From Amarolinea aalborgensis (GTDB lineage: Bacteria; Chloroflexota; Anaerolineae; SSC4; Amarolineaceae), in the NCBI RefSeq assembly GCF_900491745.1, contig NZ_UETR01000001.1, forward strand, positions 588,832 through 652,831: a stretch of 64,000 bases of DNA. Reading direction: 5' to 3'. The notes beneath the pieces were generated by a model. It ran no database searches. It was not told the origin of the DNA and saw only the letters and a list, made by a program, of their open reading frames with translations. Shown here one piece after another: positions 55,323 to 64,000 of the stretch. Both the position numbers and the translations under genes were made by a program. Each line of letters starts with the position of its first letter. The first letter of the stretch is position 1.

Positions 55323-56609
55323 ATGACAACGAAACGTGTGATTACCGTGAGCGCCATCGCAGCCGCTCTCGTTCTTTTGCTGGGCGTTGGGGCGGTTGTG
55401 GGCGGCGGCCTGTTGTATCGAGCTGTCAGCGGCCGCTCGCTGGCTCCCATCGCGCAGGTGCGTGAAACAGCAAGTAACCTGGTGCAGGCGTTGACCGGCC
55501 GCGGCGGCGTGACGCGGACGGCTTCCGCAGCCGCGGCATCTACGCCGGCTGTTGAGGAAGGTATCCTGGTCGCGCACGTCGTGGCCGATAGCCCGGCCGC
55601 CCAGGCTGGCCTGCGCCGCGGCGACATCATCATGAAGGTGGGCGACCAGGCAGTCAATCAACCCTCTGAGCTGACCGCGAGTCTGAAGGCTCTCAAGACC
55701 GGCGATTCATTGACCCTGACCATTCAGCGAGGCGACGCCGAGCGCACGCTGACCGTTACCCTGGGCGAGCGCAACCAGCAGCCTTACCTGGGCATTGTGC
55801 CTTGCGCGGACGGTCAGGCGACCATGCCAGCGACTACCAACGGCGTTTTCGTGGTCGAGGTGGAAAAGGACAGCGCCGCGCAGAAGGCCGGTCTGCAGAG
55901 CGGCGACCAGATCATCAGCGTGGACGGCCAGGCGCTTGACGCGGATCACAGCCTGAGCGATCTGATTGGCGCGCACAAGCCAGGCGACAAGGTGAGTCTG
56001 GAGGTGCAGCGGGCCGCCAGCAGCGAGACCGTGACCCTGGAAGCGACGCTGGGCGAAAACCCGCAGAAGGCCGGGACCGGTTACCTGGGCGTGCGCGTCG
56101 CTGGTCAGCGCTTCCATGCGCCGACCGATGGACAGCCGCAGATGCCGTTCTTTGGCCATCCCAACGGTGATGGCGGCTCTTTGGCGCCAAACATGCTCCC
56201 CGATGGCGTGCAGCAGGGCGCGCTGGTGGTGAATGTGGTTGCCGATAGTCCGGCCGCGCAGGCTGGCCTGCAGCCCGGCGACGTGATCAAGGCGGTCAAC
56301 GAGCAGGAAATAAGCGCGACCCTGACGCTGCCGCAGGCGCTGGCGAACTTCAAGCCGGGCGACAAAGTCACGCTGACTGTCGCGCGCACCGGTGAAAAGG
56401 ACGATCTGAAACTGACAGCCACCTTGGGCGAAAACCCCAACCAGGCCGGCAAGGCTTACCTGGGCGTGCGGGCCGCACTCATTGAACGCCGTGACGGCTC
56501 AGGCAATCAGGATTTTCCGTTTGACTTTCCTGGCCTGCCGTTCGGCCCGAACATTCCTTCGCCCGCGATGCCAGCTCCATCGCCAGGCACGCCGGGGACG
56601 AGCTTGTAG
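55323..56609 (+). CDS. Membrane-anchored triple-PDZ protein without protease domain
   Basis: The 428-residue protein from ATG 55323 (GGAGGG nine bases before) has one membrane helix at residues 7-32. It then has three PDZ-like modules near 80-155, 160-250 and 285-385. Each contains the carboxylate-loop type segment (ILVAHVVADSPAAQAGLRRGDII, VFVVEVEKDSAAQKAGLQSGDQI, ALVVNVVADSPAAQAGLQPGDVI). Each module ends with a YLGI/YLGV(R) strand after the T-L-G-E(N/R)N phrase. No trypsin-type catalytic domain (HDS) is present, unlike DegP/HtrA. It is likely a scaffold or adaptor outside the membrane. The Pro-rich tail ends the protein. Confidence 0.86.
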   Translation: MTTKRVITVSAIAAALVLLLGVGAVVGGGLLYRAVSGRSLAPIAQVRETASNLVQALTGRGGVTRTASAAAASTPAVEEGILVAHVVADSPAAQAGLRRGDIIMKVGDQAVNQPSELTASLKALKTGDSLTLTIQRGDAERTLTVTLGERNQQPYLGIVPCADGQATMPATTNGVFVVEVEKDSAAQKAGLQSGDQIISVDGQALDADHSLSDLIGAHKPGDKVSLEVQRAASSETVTLEATLGENPQKAGTGYLGVRVAGQRFHAPTDGQPQMPFFGHPNGDGGSLAPNMLPDGVQQGALVVNVVADSPAAQAGLQPGDVIKAVNEQEISATLTLPQALANFKPGDKVTLTVARTGEKDDLKLTATLGENPNQAGKAYLGVRAALIERRDGSGNQDFPFDFPGLPFGPNIPSPAMPAPSPGTPGTSL

Positions 56610-56627
56610 GTCGGAACGCAGATTCAA

Positions 56628-56652
56628 AGGGCCAGGCTCAACGCCTGGCCCT
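56628..56652 (+). terminator. Hairpin after the PDZ gene
   Basis: AGGGCCAGGC-TCAAC-GCCTGGCCCT, perfect 10-bp stem 19 bp past the stop. No T-run follows, so readthrough into the kinase gene is possible. Confidence 0.6.
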
Positions 56653-56683
56653 CACGCACACGAATGGAAGGGCAAGGCGCACC

Positions 56684-58393
56684 GTGCGCAATGCAAGACT
56701 TGGGATTCAACGCATCTTCGCCCATCGGCCACAGGCGACATTCAAAGCGCTTTCGCAGCAAATCGCCAACATACAGCATTCCATCCGTTGGCGCCTGGTC
56801 GTTAGCTACGTCTTCCTGACCCTGCTGACCATTGGGGTTGTCGGGCTGTTGGCGCTGACGCTGGTGCAGCGTTACGCCAGCCAGCAGGAAGAGGCCTACC
56901 TGGCGGCCAATGCCAGCGTGGTGGCGCGCCGCGCCGCGCCTTATGTTTGGCCGCAAGTGCGTGACCATGAGTTGAGCGACCTGGCGCGCACGTCTGCCTT
57001 CTGGAGCGATGTGCAAGTGCGCATCCTGGACACGCAGGGTCAGGTGCTGGCCGACTCGAACAACAGCAGCCAGGCGGCGGCCGGCTATTGGATCATGCCC
57101 TCGGACGATCCTGAGTTCAGCGTGCAGGAAGGCCCCGGCGGCGCGATCATCCTCACGTTTCGCAATGGCCTGCCCGCGCTCTTCCTGCTGGCAGCCGACC
57201 AGACGCACCCCGGTTCCTGGCCGGCTGGCGCCGATCCGACCTACCTTCGGCGCATGGAAGGTCAGTGGGGCGGCCGTTTCGTTCTCGATCCACAGGATGC
57301 GCAAACCACGCCTTCTCCCGCGGCCGCCAGCAGCGGGAGAAGCGTCTCGCGTTCGTCGCGCACCATGCGCGTGCCGATCCAAGGGTCGCAGGCGGTGGCA
57401 GGCTACGTCGAGTTGAGCAATGGGCCAGATTTTGGCGCGGATGTGCTGCCTTCCACCCGGCGGGCCTTTGGTCTGGCCGCCCTCGGCGCGACGCTGCTGG
57501 CAGCCGTTGTCGGCATGGTCGTCAGCCGCGGGTTGACTGCGCCCGTGCACAACCTGACCGTTGCCGCGGAGCAGATGAGCAGCGGCGATTTGTCCGCGCG
57601 CGCGCCCGTGTTGGGCCGCGATGAAATCGGCCTGCTGGCGCGGCAGTTCAATCACATGGCCGTTGCGCTGCAAACGAGCTTCGCCGCGCTGGAGGCGGAA
57701 CGTGATGCGCTGCGGCGCTTCATTGCCGATGCCTCGCACGAGCTGCGCACGCCGATCACCGCGTTGAGGACTTTCAATGAGCTCCTGCAAGGGCCAGCCG
57801 CGTCCGATCCGCCGGCGCAAGCTGAATTCCTGGCCGAAAGCCGCACGCAGTTGGCGCGCCTGGAATGGATCACTTCCAATCTACTTGACCTGTCGCGGCT
57901 GGATGCAGGTCTGGTCAAACTGGACCTGGCCGGCCGCGATGTGAGCGACTTGCTCGACGCGGCCGCGGCGCCCTTCCGCATGCAGGCGCAGGAAAAAGAG
58001 ATCACGCTGACGGTCAACGCGCCGTCAACGCCGCTGACCGTGGTGTGCGATCTGGCTCGCATCGAAATGGTGTTGACCAATCTGCTTGACAATGCGCTCA
58101 AGTTCACTCCAGAGCGCGGCCGGGTGACGCTGGGGGCGGAATCGGCAGGCGAGTCTGTCCACCTTTGGGTTGAGGACAGCGGCCCTGGCATCAGCGCCGA
58201 GGATCTGCCACACATCTTCGAGCGCTTCTACCGCGGTCACAGCAGCGTGCGCGGCAGCGGCCTGGGCTTGGCCATCGCCCAAAGCATCGCGGCTGCGCAT
58301 GGCGGCCAGGTTACAGTCGAAAGCCAGCCAGGCCAGGGCAGCCGCTTCACGGTGAGACTACCTGCGGGGGAAATTCTGACTGACAAACACTGA
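56684..58393 (+). CDS. Orphan membrane sensor histidine kinase
   Basis: The 569-residue protein from a GTG start has a membrane helix near residues 37-62, an external domain to about 255, a second helix near 260-285 (AFGLAALGATLLAAVVGMVVS) and a HAMP domain (RGLTAPVHNLTVAAEQMSSGDLSAR) near 285-340. HisKA has HELRTPITAL near 352. The ATPase part shows LTNLLDNALKFTPERG near 465, VEDSGPGIS and GSGLGLAIAQSIAAAHGG. The domain order is that of many EnvZ-like kinases. No response regulator is adjacent; the partner must be elsewhere. It follows the triple-PDZ gene, so an envelope signal is possible. Confidence 0.9.
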   Translation: MRNARLGIQRIFAHRPQATFKALSQQIANIQHSIRWRLVVSYVFLTLLTIGVVGLLALTLVQRYASQQEEAYLAANASVVARRAAPYVWPQVRDHELSDLARTSAFWSDVQVRILDTQGQVLADSNNSSQAAAGYWIMPSDDPEFSVQEGPGGAIILTFRNGLPALFLLAADQTHPGSWPAGADPTYLRRMEGQWGGRFVLDPQDAQTTPSPAAASSGRSVSRSSRTMRVPIQGSQAVAGYVELSNGPDFGADVLPSTRRAFGLAALGATLLAAVVGMVVSRGLTAPVHNLTVAAEQMSSGDLSARAPVLGRDEIGLLARQFNHMAVALQTSFAALEAERDALRRFIADASHELRTPITALRTFNELLQGPAASDPPAQAEFLAESRTQLARLEWITSNLLDLSRLDAGLVKLDLAGRDVSDLLDAAAAPFRMQAQEKEITLTVNAPSTPLTVVCDLARIEMVLTNLLDNALKFTPERGRVTLGAESAGESVHLWVEDSGPGISAEDLPHIFERFYRGHSSVRGSGLGLAIAQSIAAAHGGQVTVESQPGQGSRFTVRLPAGEILTDKH

Positions 58394-58500
58394 ACGCTCA
58401 AGGCGCAGTGCAAAGTGCAAAGTGTGGAGCGCCAGACGGCGCACTCAGCCCGATCCTGATCTCCAATCTTTGGTCTCCAATCTCTTCTCTCCTCCAACAA
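58394..58500. repeat. Short purine/pyrimidine repeat block
   Basis: Contains GTGCAAAGTGCAAAGTGTGG near 58412 and CTCCAATCTTTGGTCTCCAA near 58461. Comparable words lie at 26562-26590, 34272-34350, 45838-45856 and 60612-60710. No gene. Confidence 0.6.
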
Positions 58501-58529
58501 TTGTCATCCGGCGCACATCGTGGTACGAT
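58501..58529 (+). promoter_or_regulatory. Promoter of the debranching-enzyme gene
   Basis: TTGTCA at 58501-58506 and TACGAT at 58524-58529, spacer 17 bp, 36 bp before the ATG. Confidence 0.6.
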
Positions 58530-58564
58530 GGGGCGCGGTGATTTTTGCCCAGGAGGAGATTTCC

Positions 58565-60610
58565 ATGCCAACCCAAGCGCTGGCGGCCATTTCATTTGGC
58601 CGCGCAATTTGTGGCGATCTGGATGCAGCCCTGCGTCGTGAATGGCTGGTGACGAACGGCATCGGCGGTTTTGCGGCCGGAACGATAGCCGGCGCGCACA
58701 CCCGGCGCTATCATGGCCTGCTCGTCGCGGCTTTGCGCCCGCCGCTCGATCGCACGCTGCTTCTGTCCAAGTTGGACGAGTGGGCCGAGTTGAATGGCGC
58801 TGTCTATCCCCTTGCCTGCAATGAGTTCCAGGGCGGCATCGTGGATCCCCACGGCTACCGCCACCTGGAATCGTTCCACCTGGACGGCACTTTGCCCGTA
58901 TGGCGCTACGCCCTGGCCGATGCTATCCTGGAGAAACGCGTCTGGATGGTGCACGGTCAAAACACCACGTACATTACCTACCGCCTGGCGCGCGGCCAGC
59001 AGGCAGTGCGTCTGGGGATTGCCGCCCTGGCGAACTACCGCGACTATCACAGCGATATGCAGGCCCCAACCTGGACGCCGCACCTGGAAATCTGCGCGAC
59101 GCCCCAGGAGAACGGCCACTGGGAAGCGATTGATGGCCGTTTCGATATGAAGATCACCATGTTCGACACGGCGACCCCGTTCTTTTTGACGGCCAGCCTG
59201 GAGGACGGCCCGCCGCCGGAAGCGGGCGCGCTGCGTTTCGAGGTCATTGACCACCTGTATCACGACTACCATTGGCGCGTCGAAGCCGAGCGCCAAGAAC
59301 CCGACCGCGAAGACCTGACCGCGCTGGGCCGCTTTTACGTGGATCTGCAGCCCGGTCAAACCCTATCCCTGGTTGCTTCCACGGTGGGTGTGGAGCATGC
59401 AACCGCGGCCGCCGCGCTCAGCGCCGCGCAGACTCGCGAGATCGAGCTGCTGTCGGTCGCGCAGGTGGCGGCCGAACCGGCCTGGATTCGGCAGCTCACC
59501 CTGGCCGCGGATCAGTTCATTGTGGCGCGCGACGATGGGCATACGGTCATCGCCGGCTATCCCTGGTTTACCGACTGGGGCCGTGACACCATGATTGCCC
59601 TGCCGGGCCTGGCCTTAAGCACTGGCCGACCAGAACTGGCCGCCTCGCTGCTGCGCACCTTTGCCCGCTACGTCCATCAAGGCATGCTGCCCAATCGCTT
59701 CCCCGACGCGGGCGCGGCGCTGGGCGACGCTGACTATAACACGGTGGACGCCACGCTGTGGTACTTCGAAGCCGTGCGCGCCACGGTGGATGCCACTGGC
59801 GACTTCAACCTCTTGCGTGTCCTCTTCCCGGTGTTGCAGGAGATCGTGGATTGGCATGTCAAAGGCACGCGTTTTCAAATTCACGTGGACGCAACCGACG
59901 GACTGCTCTACGCCGGCGAGCCGGGCGTGCAGTTGACCTGGATGGATGCCAAAGTGGGCGACTGGGTCGTGACCCCGCGTCAGGGCAAGGCGGTAGAGAT
60001 TAACGCGCTCTGGTATCATGCGCTGTGCGTGATGGCCGATTTTGCGCAGCGCCTGGGCCAGTCGGCTGCCGCGTATGAAGAGCGCGCGGCGCAGGTGCGC
60101 GTCGCCTTTGCCCGCTTCTGGCATGACGAGCTTGGCTTCTGCGCGGATGTCCTGGACGGGCCGGCCGGCGATGACCTGGCGCTGCGTCCCAACCAACTGC
60201 TGGCCGTCTCGCTGCCCAACAGCCCCTTGTCGCCGCCCCAGCAGCGCCGCCTGTTCGACGCGTGCGCCCGCCATTTGCTGACGTCAATCGGTTTGCGTTC
60301 GCTGGCGCCTGGCGATCCCCAGTTCATCGGCCTCTACCTGGGCGATCGCCGCACGCGCGACGGCGCCTATCACCAGGGCACGACCTGGGCCTGGCTGATC
60401 GGCCCCTTCGTGCAGGCTCACCTGCGCGTCTACCAGAATCGGGCGCAGGCCCGCGCCTTCCTGGAACCGTTCCGTCATCACCTCAGCGACGCCGGCCTCG
60501 GCAGCATCAGCGAGATCGCCGACGGTGATGCACCTTTCACCCCGCGCGGCTGTCCCTGGCAAGCGTGGAGCGTCGCGGAAGTGCTGCGCATGTGGAAGAT
60601 GTGTCAGTAG
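58565..60610 (+). CDS. Glycogen debranching enzyme (amylo-alpha-1,6-glucosidase type)
   Basis: From ATG 58565 (AGGAGGAG upstream) the 681-residue protein has the two domains of archaeal/bacterial debranching enzymes. The N-terminal beta domain is near 1-290 (EWLVTNGIGGFAAGTIAGAHTRRYHGLLVAALRPP near 27-60). The C-terminal (alpha/alpha)6 catalytic domain shows YPWFTDWGRDTMIALPGL near 335-352, with probable acid Asp, LTWMDAKVGDWVVTPRQGKAVEINALWYHAL near 458-488, and LYLGDRRTRDGAYHQGTTWAWLIGPF near 592-617. It hydrolyses alpha-1,6 branches of glycogen. No signal peptide. Possible operon with the downstream glycosyltransferase, 103 bp away. Confidence 0.92.
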   Translation: MPTQALAAISFGRAICGDLDAALRREWLVTNGIGGFAAGTIAGAHTRRYHGLLVAALRPPLDRTLLLSKLDEWAELNGAVYPLACNEFQGGIVDPHGYRHLESFHLDGTLPVWRYALADAILEKRVWMVHGQNTTYITYRLARGQQAVRLGIAALANYRDYHSDMQAPTWTPHLEICATPQENGHWEAIDGRFDMKITMFDTATPFFLTASLEDGPPPEAGALRFEVIDHLYHDYHWRVEAERQEPDREDLTALGRFYVDLQPGQTLSLVASTVGVEHATAAAALSAAQTREIELLSVAQVAAEPAWIRQLTLAADQFIVARDDGHTVIAGYPWFTDWGRDTMIALPGLALSTGRPELAASLLRTFARYVHQGMLPNRFPDAGAALGDADYNTVDATLWYFEAVRATVDATGDFNLLRVLFPVLQEIVDWHVKGTRFQIHVDATDGLLYAGEPGVQLTWMDAKVGDWVVTPRQGKAVEINALWYHALCVMADFAQRLGQSAAAYEERAAQVRVAFARFWHDELGFCADVLDGPAGDDLALRPNQLLAVSLPNSPLSPPQQRRLFDACARHLLTSIGLRSLAPGDPQFIGLYLGDRRTRDGAYHQGTTWAWLIGPFVQAHLRVYQNRAQARAFLEPFRHHLSDAGLGSISEIADGDAPFTPRGCPWQAWSVAEVLRMWKMCQ

Positions 60611-60713
60611 ACGATTGACGACCGACGACCGGAGATCAGAGATCAGAGATTGAAGATGGGGTTGGTTTCGCCGCCTGGCGCTTTGCACTTTGTACTCTGC
60701 GTTTTGTACTGAC

Positions 60714-61946
60714 ATGAGATTTCTCTGTGTTTCCGCCCCTTTGCCTGGACATCTCGATTGGGGCGGCTACCTGCGCACCGCGGCGGCGTTGACGGCGCGC
60801 GGACATGAGGTGTTGTGGGTCAGCGGCCCAGACGTGGCTGCCACGGTGCAGGCGGCGGGGGTGCCATTTCAGGCCGCGTCCACGGTCGGTTGGCAGCTGC
60901 CGCCGCCCCTGCCGGCTGATTTGCCTGCGGCCGCGCGCGAGCAGCAGCGTCAACAACGCGCCATCGCCGGCTGGCTGGAGCCGGAGGCAGTTTGCCAGGG
61001 CGTGGAAGCGTTGCAGGCTGTGGCGGCCGAGTTTCGCCCTGACGTCATCCTGAGCGAGCTGTTTGTCACCGCGGCGCCCATCGTGGCTGAGCAAACAGGC
61101 GCGCCGCTGGTCATCTGCGGGTGGCCTGCGCAGGTCACGCCGCCGCCGCAGCCGGCGACGCCAGCCCAGGCCGTTCTGCACGAAGCCCGGCGGCGCCTGG
61201 CCGCGATCTGGACGACCACCGGCGTGAGTGGGCGCTACTGGCCCGACGTGAACAGTTTCTGGCCGCGGTCGCCTTATCGGCATATCGTCTACTTCAGCCC
61301 GCGCTGGTACGGCGCTGGACCGCCCTTGCTGGCGCAGACCGTTTGCGTGGGCGGGAAAGTCGAGGCGCACACACGCGGCGGAGCGACTGAAGTCGCCGCT
61401 GCGAACGCGGCGGAGGCAGCGCTGCCCACTAACCGTCCGTTGATCCTGGTCACGCTGGGCAGCCTCTTTACCGATGACATCGCCTTCTTTGTCAATGTCA
61501 CGCACGCGGCGGCGGAACTGGGTGGGCACAGCGTGGTCGTCAGCGGGCGCAGCGTCCTGGCGCCTGGCTTGCTGGAACGCCTGCGCCAACGCCAGTTGCC
61601 CCACGTGACGCTGCTCGATTGGGTTGACTATGCCTGGCTGCTGCCGCGCGTGGCGCTGGCGGTGCATCACGGCGGCATGGGCACCACGCACGCGGCCATT
61701 TGTCACGGCTTGCCGCAGCTCATCATCCCCCATGCCGGCGACCAGGCGCTGCAAGGCCGGCGCGCCGCGGCCGCCGGCGTTGGCATTCAGCTGCCGCCCG
61801 CGCAGGCCAGCCTGGCGCCACTGAAGGCGGCGTTGAACGATCTGCTGCACAACTCGATTTGGCGGCAGCGGGCCGCGGCGTTACAGGCCGAGTTTGCCGC
61901 GCTGGGTGGATCTGACCGCGCGGCAGCGATTCTGTCGGGGAGTTGA
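60714..61946 (+). CDS. GT1-type glycosyltransferase (MGT/UGT-like)
   Basis: The 410-residue protein from ATG 60714 is a two-Rossmann GT-B enzyme. MRFLCVSAPLPGHLDWGGYLRTAAALTARGHEVLWVSG is the N-terminal acceptor domain. The donor-binding domain holds ILVTLGSLF near 248, VTLLDWVDYAWLLPRVALAVHHGGMGTTHAAICHGLPQLIIPHAGDQALQGRR near 303-355. The HHGG-x-GT plus P-x-x-x-DQ arrangement is the family 1 (UDP-glucuronosyltransferase/macrolide glycosyltransferase) signature. The acceptor may be a lipid or secondary metabolite; this cannot be decided. The upstream gap carries purine-rich GAGATCAGAGA and CACTTTGTAC-type repeats. Confidence 0.9.
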   Translation: MRFLCVSAPLPGHLDWGGYLRTAAALTARGHEVLWVSGPDVAATVQAAGVPFQAASTVGWQLPPPLPADLPAAAREQQRQQRAIAGWLEPEAVCQGVEALQAVAAEFRPDVILSELFVTAAPIVAEQTGAPLVICGWPAQVTPPPQPATPAQAVLHEARRRLAAIWTTTGVSGRYWPDVNSFWPRSPYRHIVYFSPRWYGAGPPLLAQTVCVGGKVEAHTRGGATEVAAANAAEAALPTNRPLILVTLGSLFTDDIAFFVNVTHAAAELGGHSVVVSGRSVLAPGLLERLRQRQLPHVTLLDWVDYAWLLPRVALAVHHGGMGTTHAAICHGLPQLIIPHAGDQALQGRRAAAAGVGIQLPPAQASLAPLKAALNDLLHNSIWRQRAAALQAEFAALGGSDRAAAILSGS

Positions 61947-62055
61947 CAGTTCACGGGTAAGCGGATAGACTGGCCTGCAGTGACCGCGTTAGGAGCCAGC
62001 CTACGCCTGGAGAATTGAGAAGATACGAAAGAGACACCGGGCAAAAATATAGTTT

Positions 62056-62141
62056 TAACGCAAGGGCGCAAAGATGTCGAGACGCAAAGGCTTTTTCTGA
62101 TCTTGCTTGGCGCCCTTGGCGTCCTTGCGGCTTTGCGTTGA
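62056..62141. repeat. Long imperfect palindrome of the CGCAAAG family
   Basis: AACGCAAGGGCGCAAAGATG at the left is mirrored by ...GCGGCTTTGCGTT at the right; arms of about 40 bp pair imperfectly. It lies between two co-directional genes and could also act as a transcription stop. Confidence 0.65.
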
Positions 62142-62220
62142 ATAACGATCTTTCCACATGTGTCTGACCAGAGCCGATCATGCCCCTACTTCGATCGGAC
62201 CGGAGCAAAATGAGTTAGTC

Positions 62221-63885
<1,665 letters not shown>

Positions 63886-63894
63886 GGAGGCGGC

Positions 63895-64000
63895 GTCCCC
63901 TTGCGAAGGCTGGCTGCACGGCGCATCGCCGGGCAAGCCGAAATCTCGCCTCGCGGCGCAGCCGCGTTACCGGGCGAGCCTTCGCAAGGTTGGCCCCGCA
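63895..64000 (-). repeat. Member of composite repeat family C, cut by the window end
   Basis: CCTTGCGAAGGCTGGC at the left is mirrored by CGAGCCTTCGCAAGG near 63977-63991. Read on the minus strand, GGCCAACCTTGCGAAGGC closely resembles 29518-29535. The unit is incomplete. Confidence 0.65.

Overview
This GC-rich window has the gene content of a free-living heterotrophic bacterium. The mixture suggests Chloroflexota, Anaerolineae-like: plant-type LRR proteins, multiheme cytochromes with Thr-Pro linkers, an ECF vitamin transporter beside a SufR-like regulator, and intergenic spaces full of short palindromic and (A)CGCAAAG/CGCAGAT-type repeats. The assignment is inferred from gene repertoire only. 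No rRNA, tRNA, CRISPR array, phage gene or transposase was recognised.

Layout. 1-4.7 kb: end of a beta-propeller-like membrane protein, MTA phosphorylase, a HEPN/MNT toxin-antitoxin pair, a family III CoA-transferase and an Rnk/GreA-C-like protein. 4.8-10.6 kb: a restriction-modification-like operon with two methyltransferase proteins and a GIY-YIG/SF2-helicase protein. A GxxExxY gene and a Fic relic lie inside it, and every junction is an ATGA or similar overlap. 10.7-15.3 kb: UvsE, an esterase, thiolase and acyl-CoA dehydrogenase. 15.6-17.9 kb: an eight-haem secreted cytochrome with a dockerin-like tail. 18-26.4 kb: SDR, ThDP enzyme, MFS transporter, zinc alcohol dehydrogenase, AspT-like exchanger and P1 peptidase.

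26.6-37.3 kb: a two-component system, a repeat-rich region around an LRR protein, and a sulfate-type ABC transporter (ATPase fused to a universal-stress domain, lipoprotein, two permeases). 37.3-41.3 kb: an accessory patch with relics of a DUF4258 toxin and of a caspase-like gene, a YgiT zinc finger, NfeD and SPFH proteins, HicBA, and two transposase-less elements bounded by inverted repeats. 41.5-48.8 kb: a second ThDP enzyme, membrane proteins, YihY, and an ECF transporter (T, fused A, S). A SufR-like regulator reads divergently from the ECF operon. 49-64 kb: DUF309, proline dehydrogenase, FabL-like SDR, DinB, GH1 beta-glucosidase, aldo/keto reductase, triple-PDZ protein, orphan histidine kinase, glycogen debranching enzyme, glycosyltransferase and acyl-CoA synthetase.

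Functional themes. Acyl-CoA synthetase, acyl-CoA dehydrogenase and thiolase fit fatty-acid oxidation. GH1 and the debranching enzyme fit glucan use. Proline dehydrogenase and the P1 peptidase fit amino-acid and peptide use. The most unusual part is the restriction operon, where accessory genes seem to have entered without breaking translational coupling, together with the compact inverted-repeat elements.
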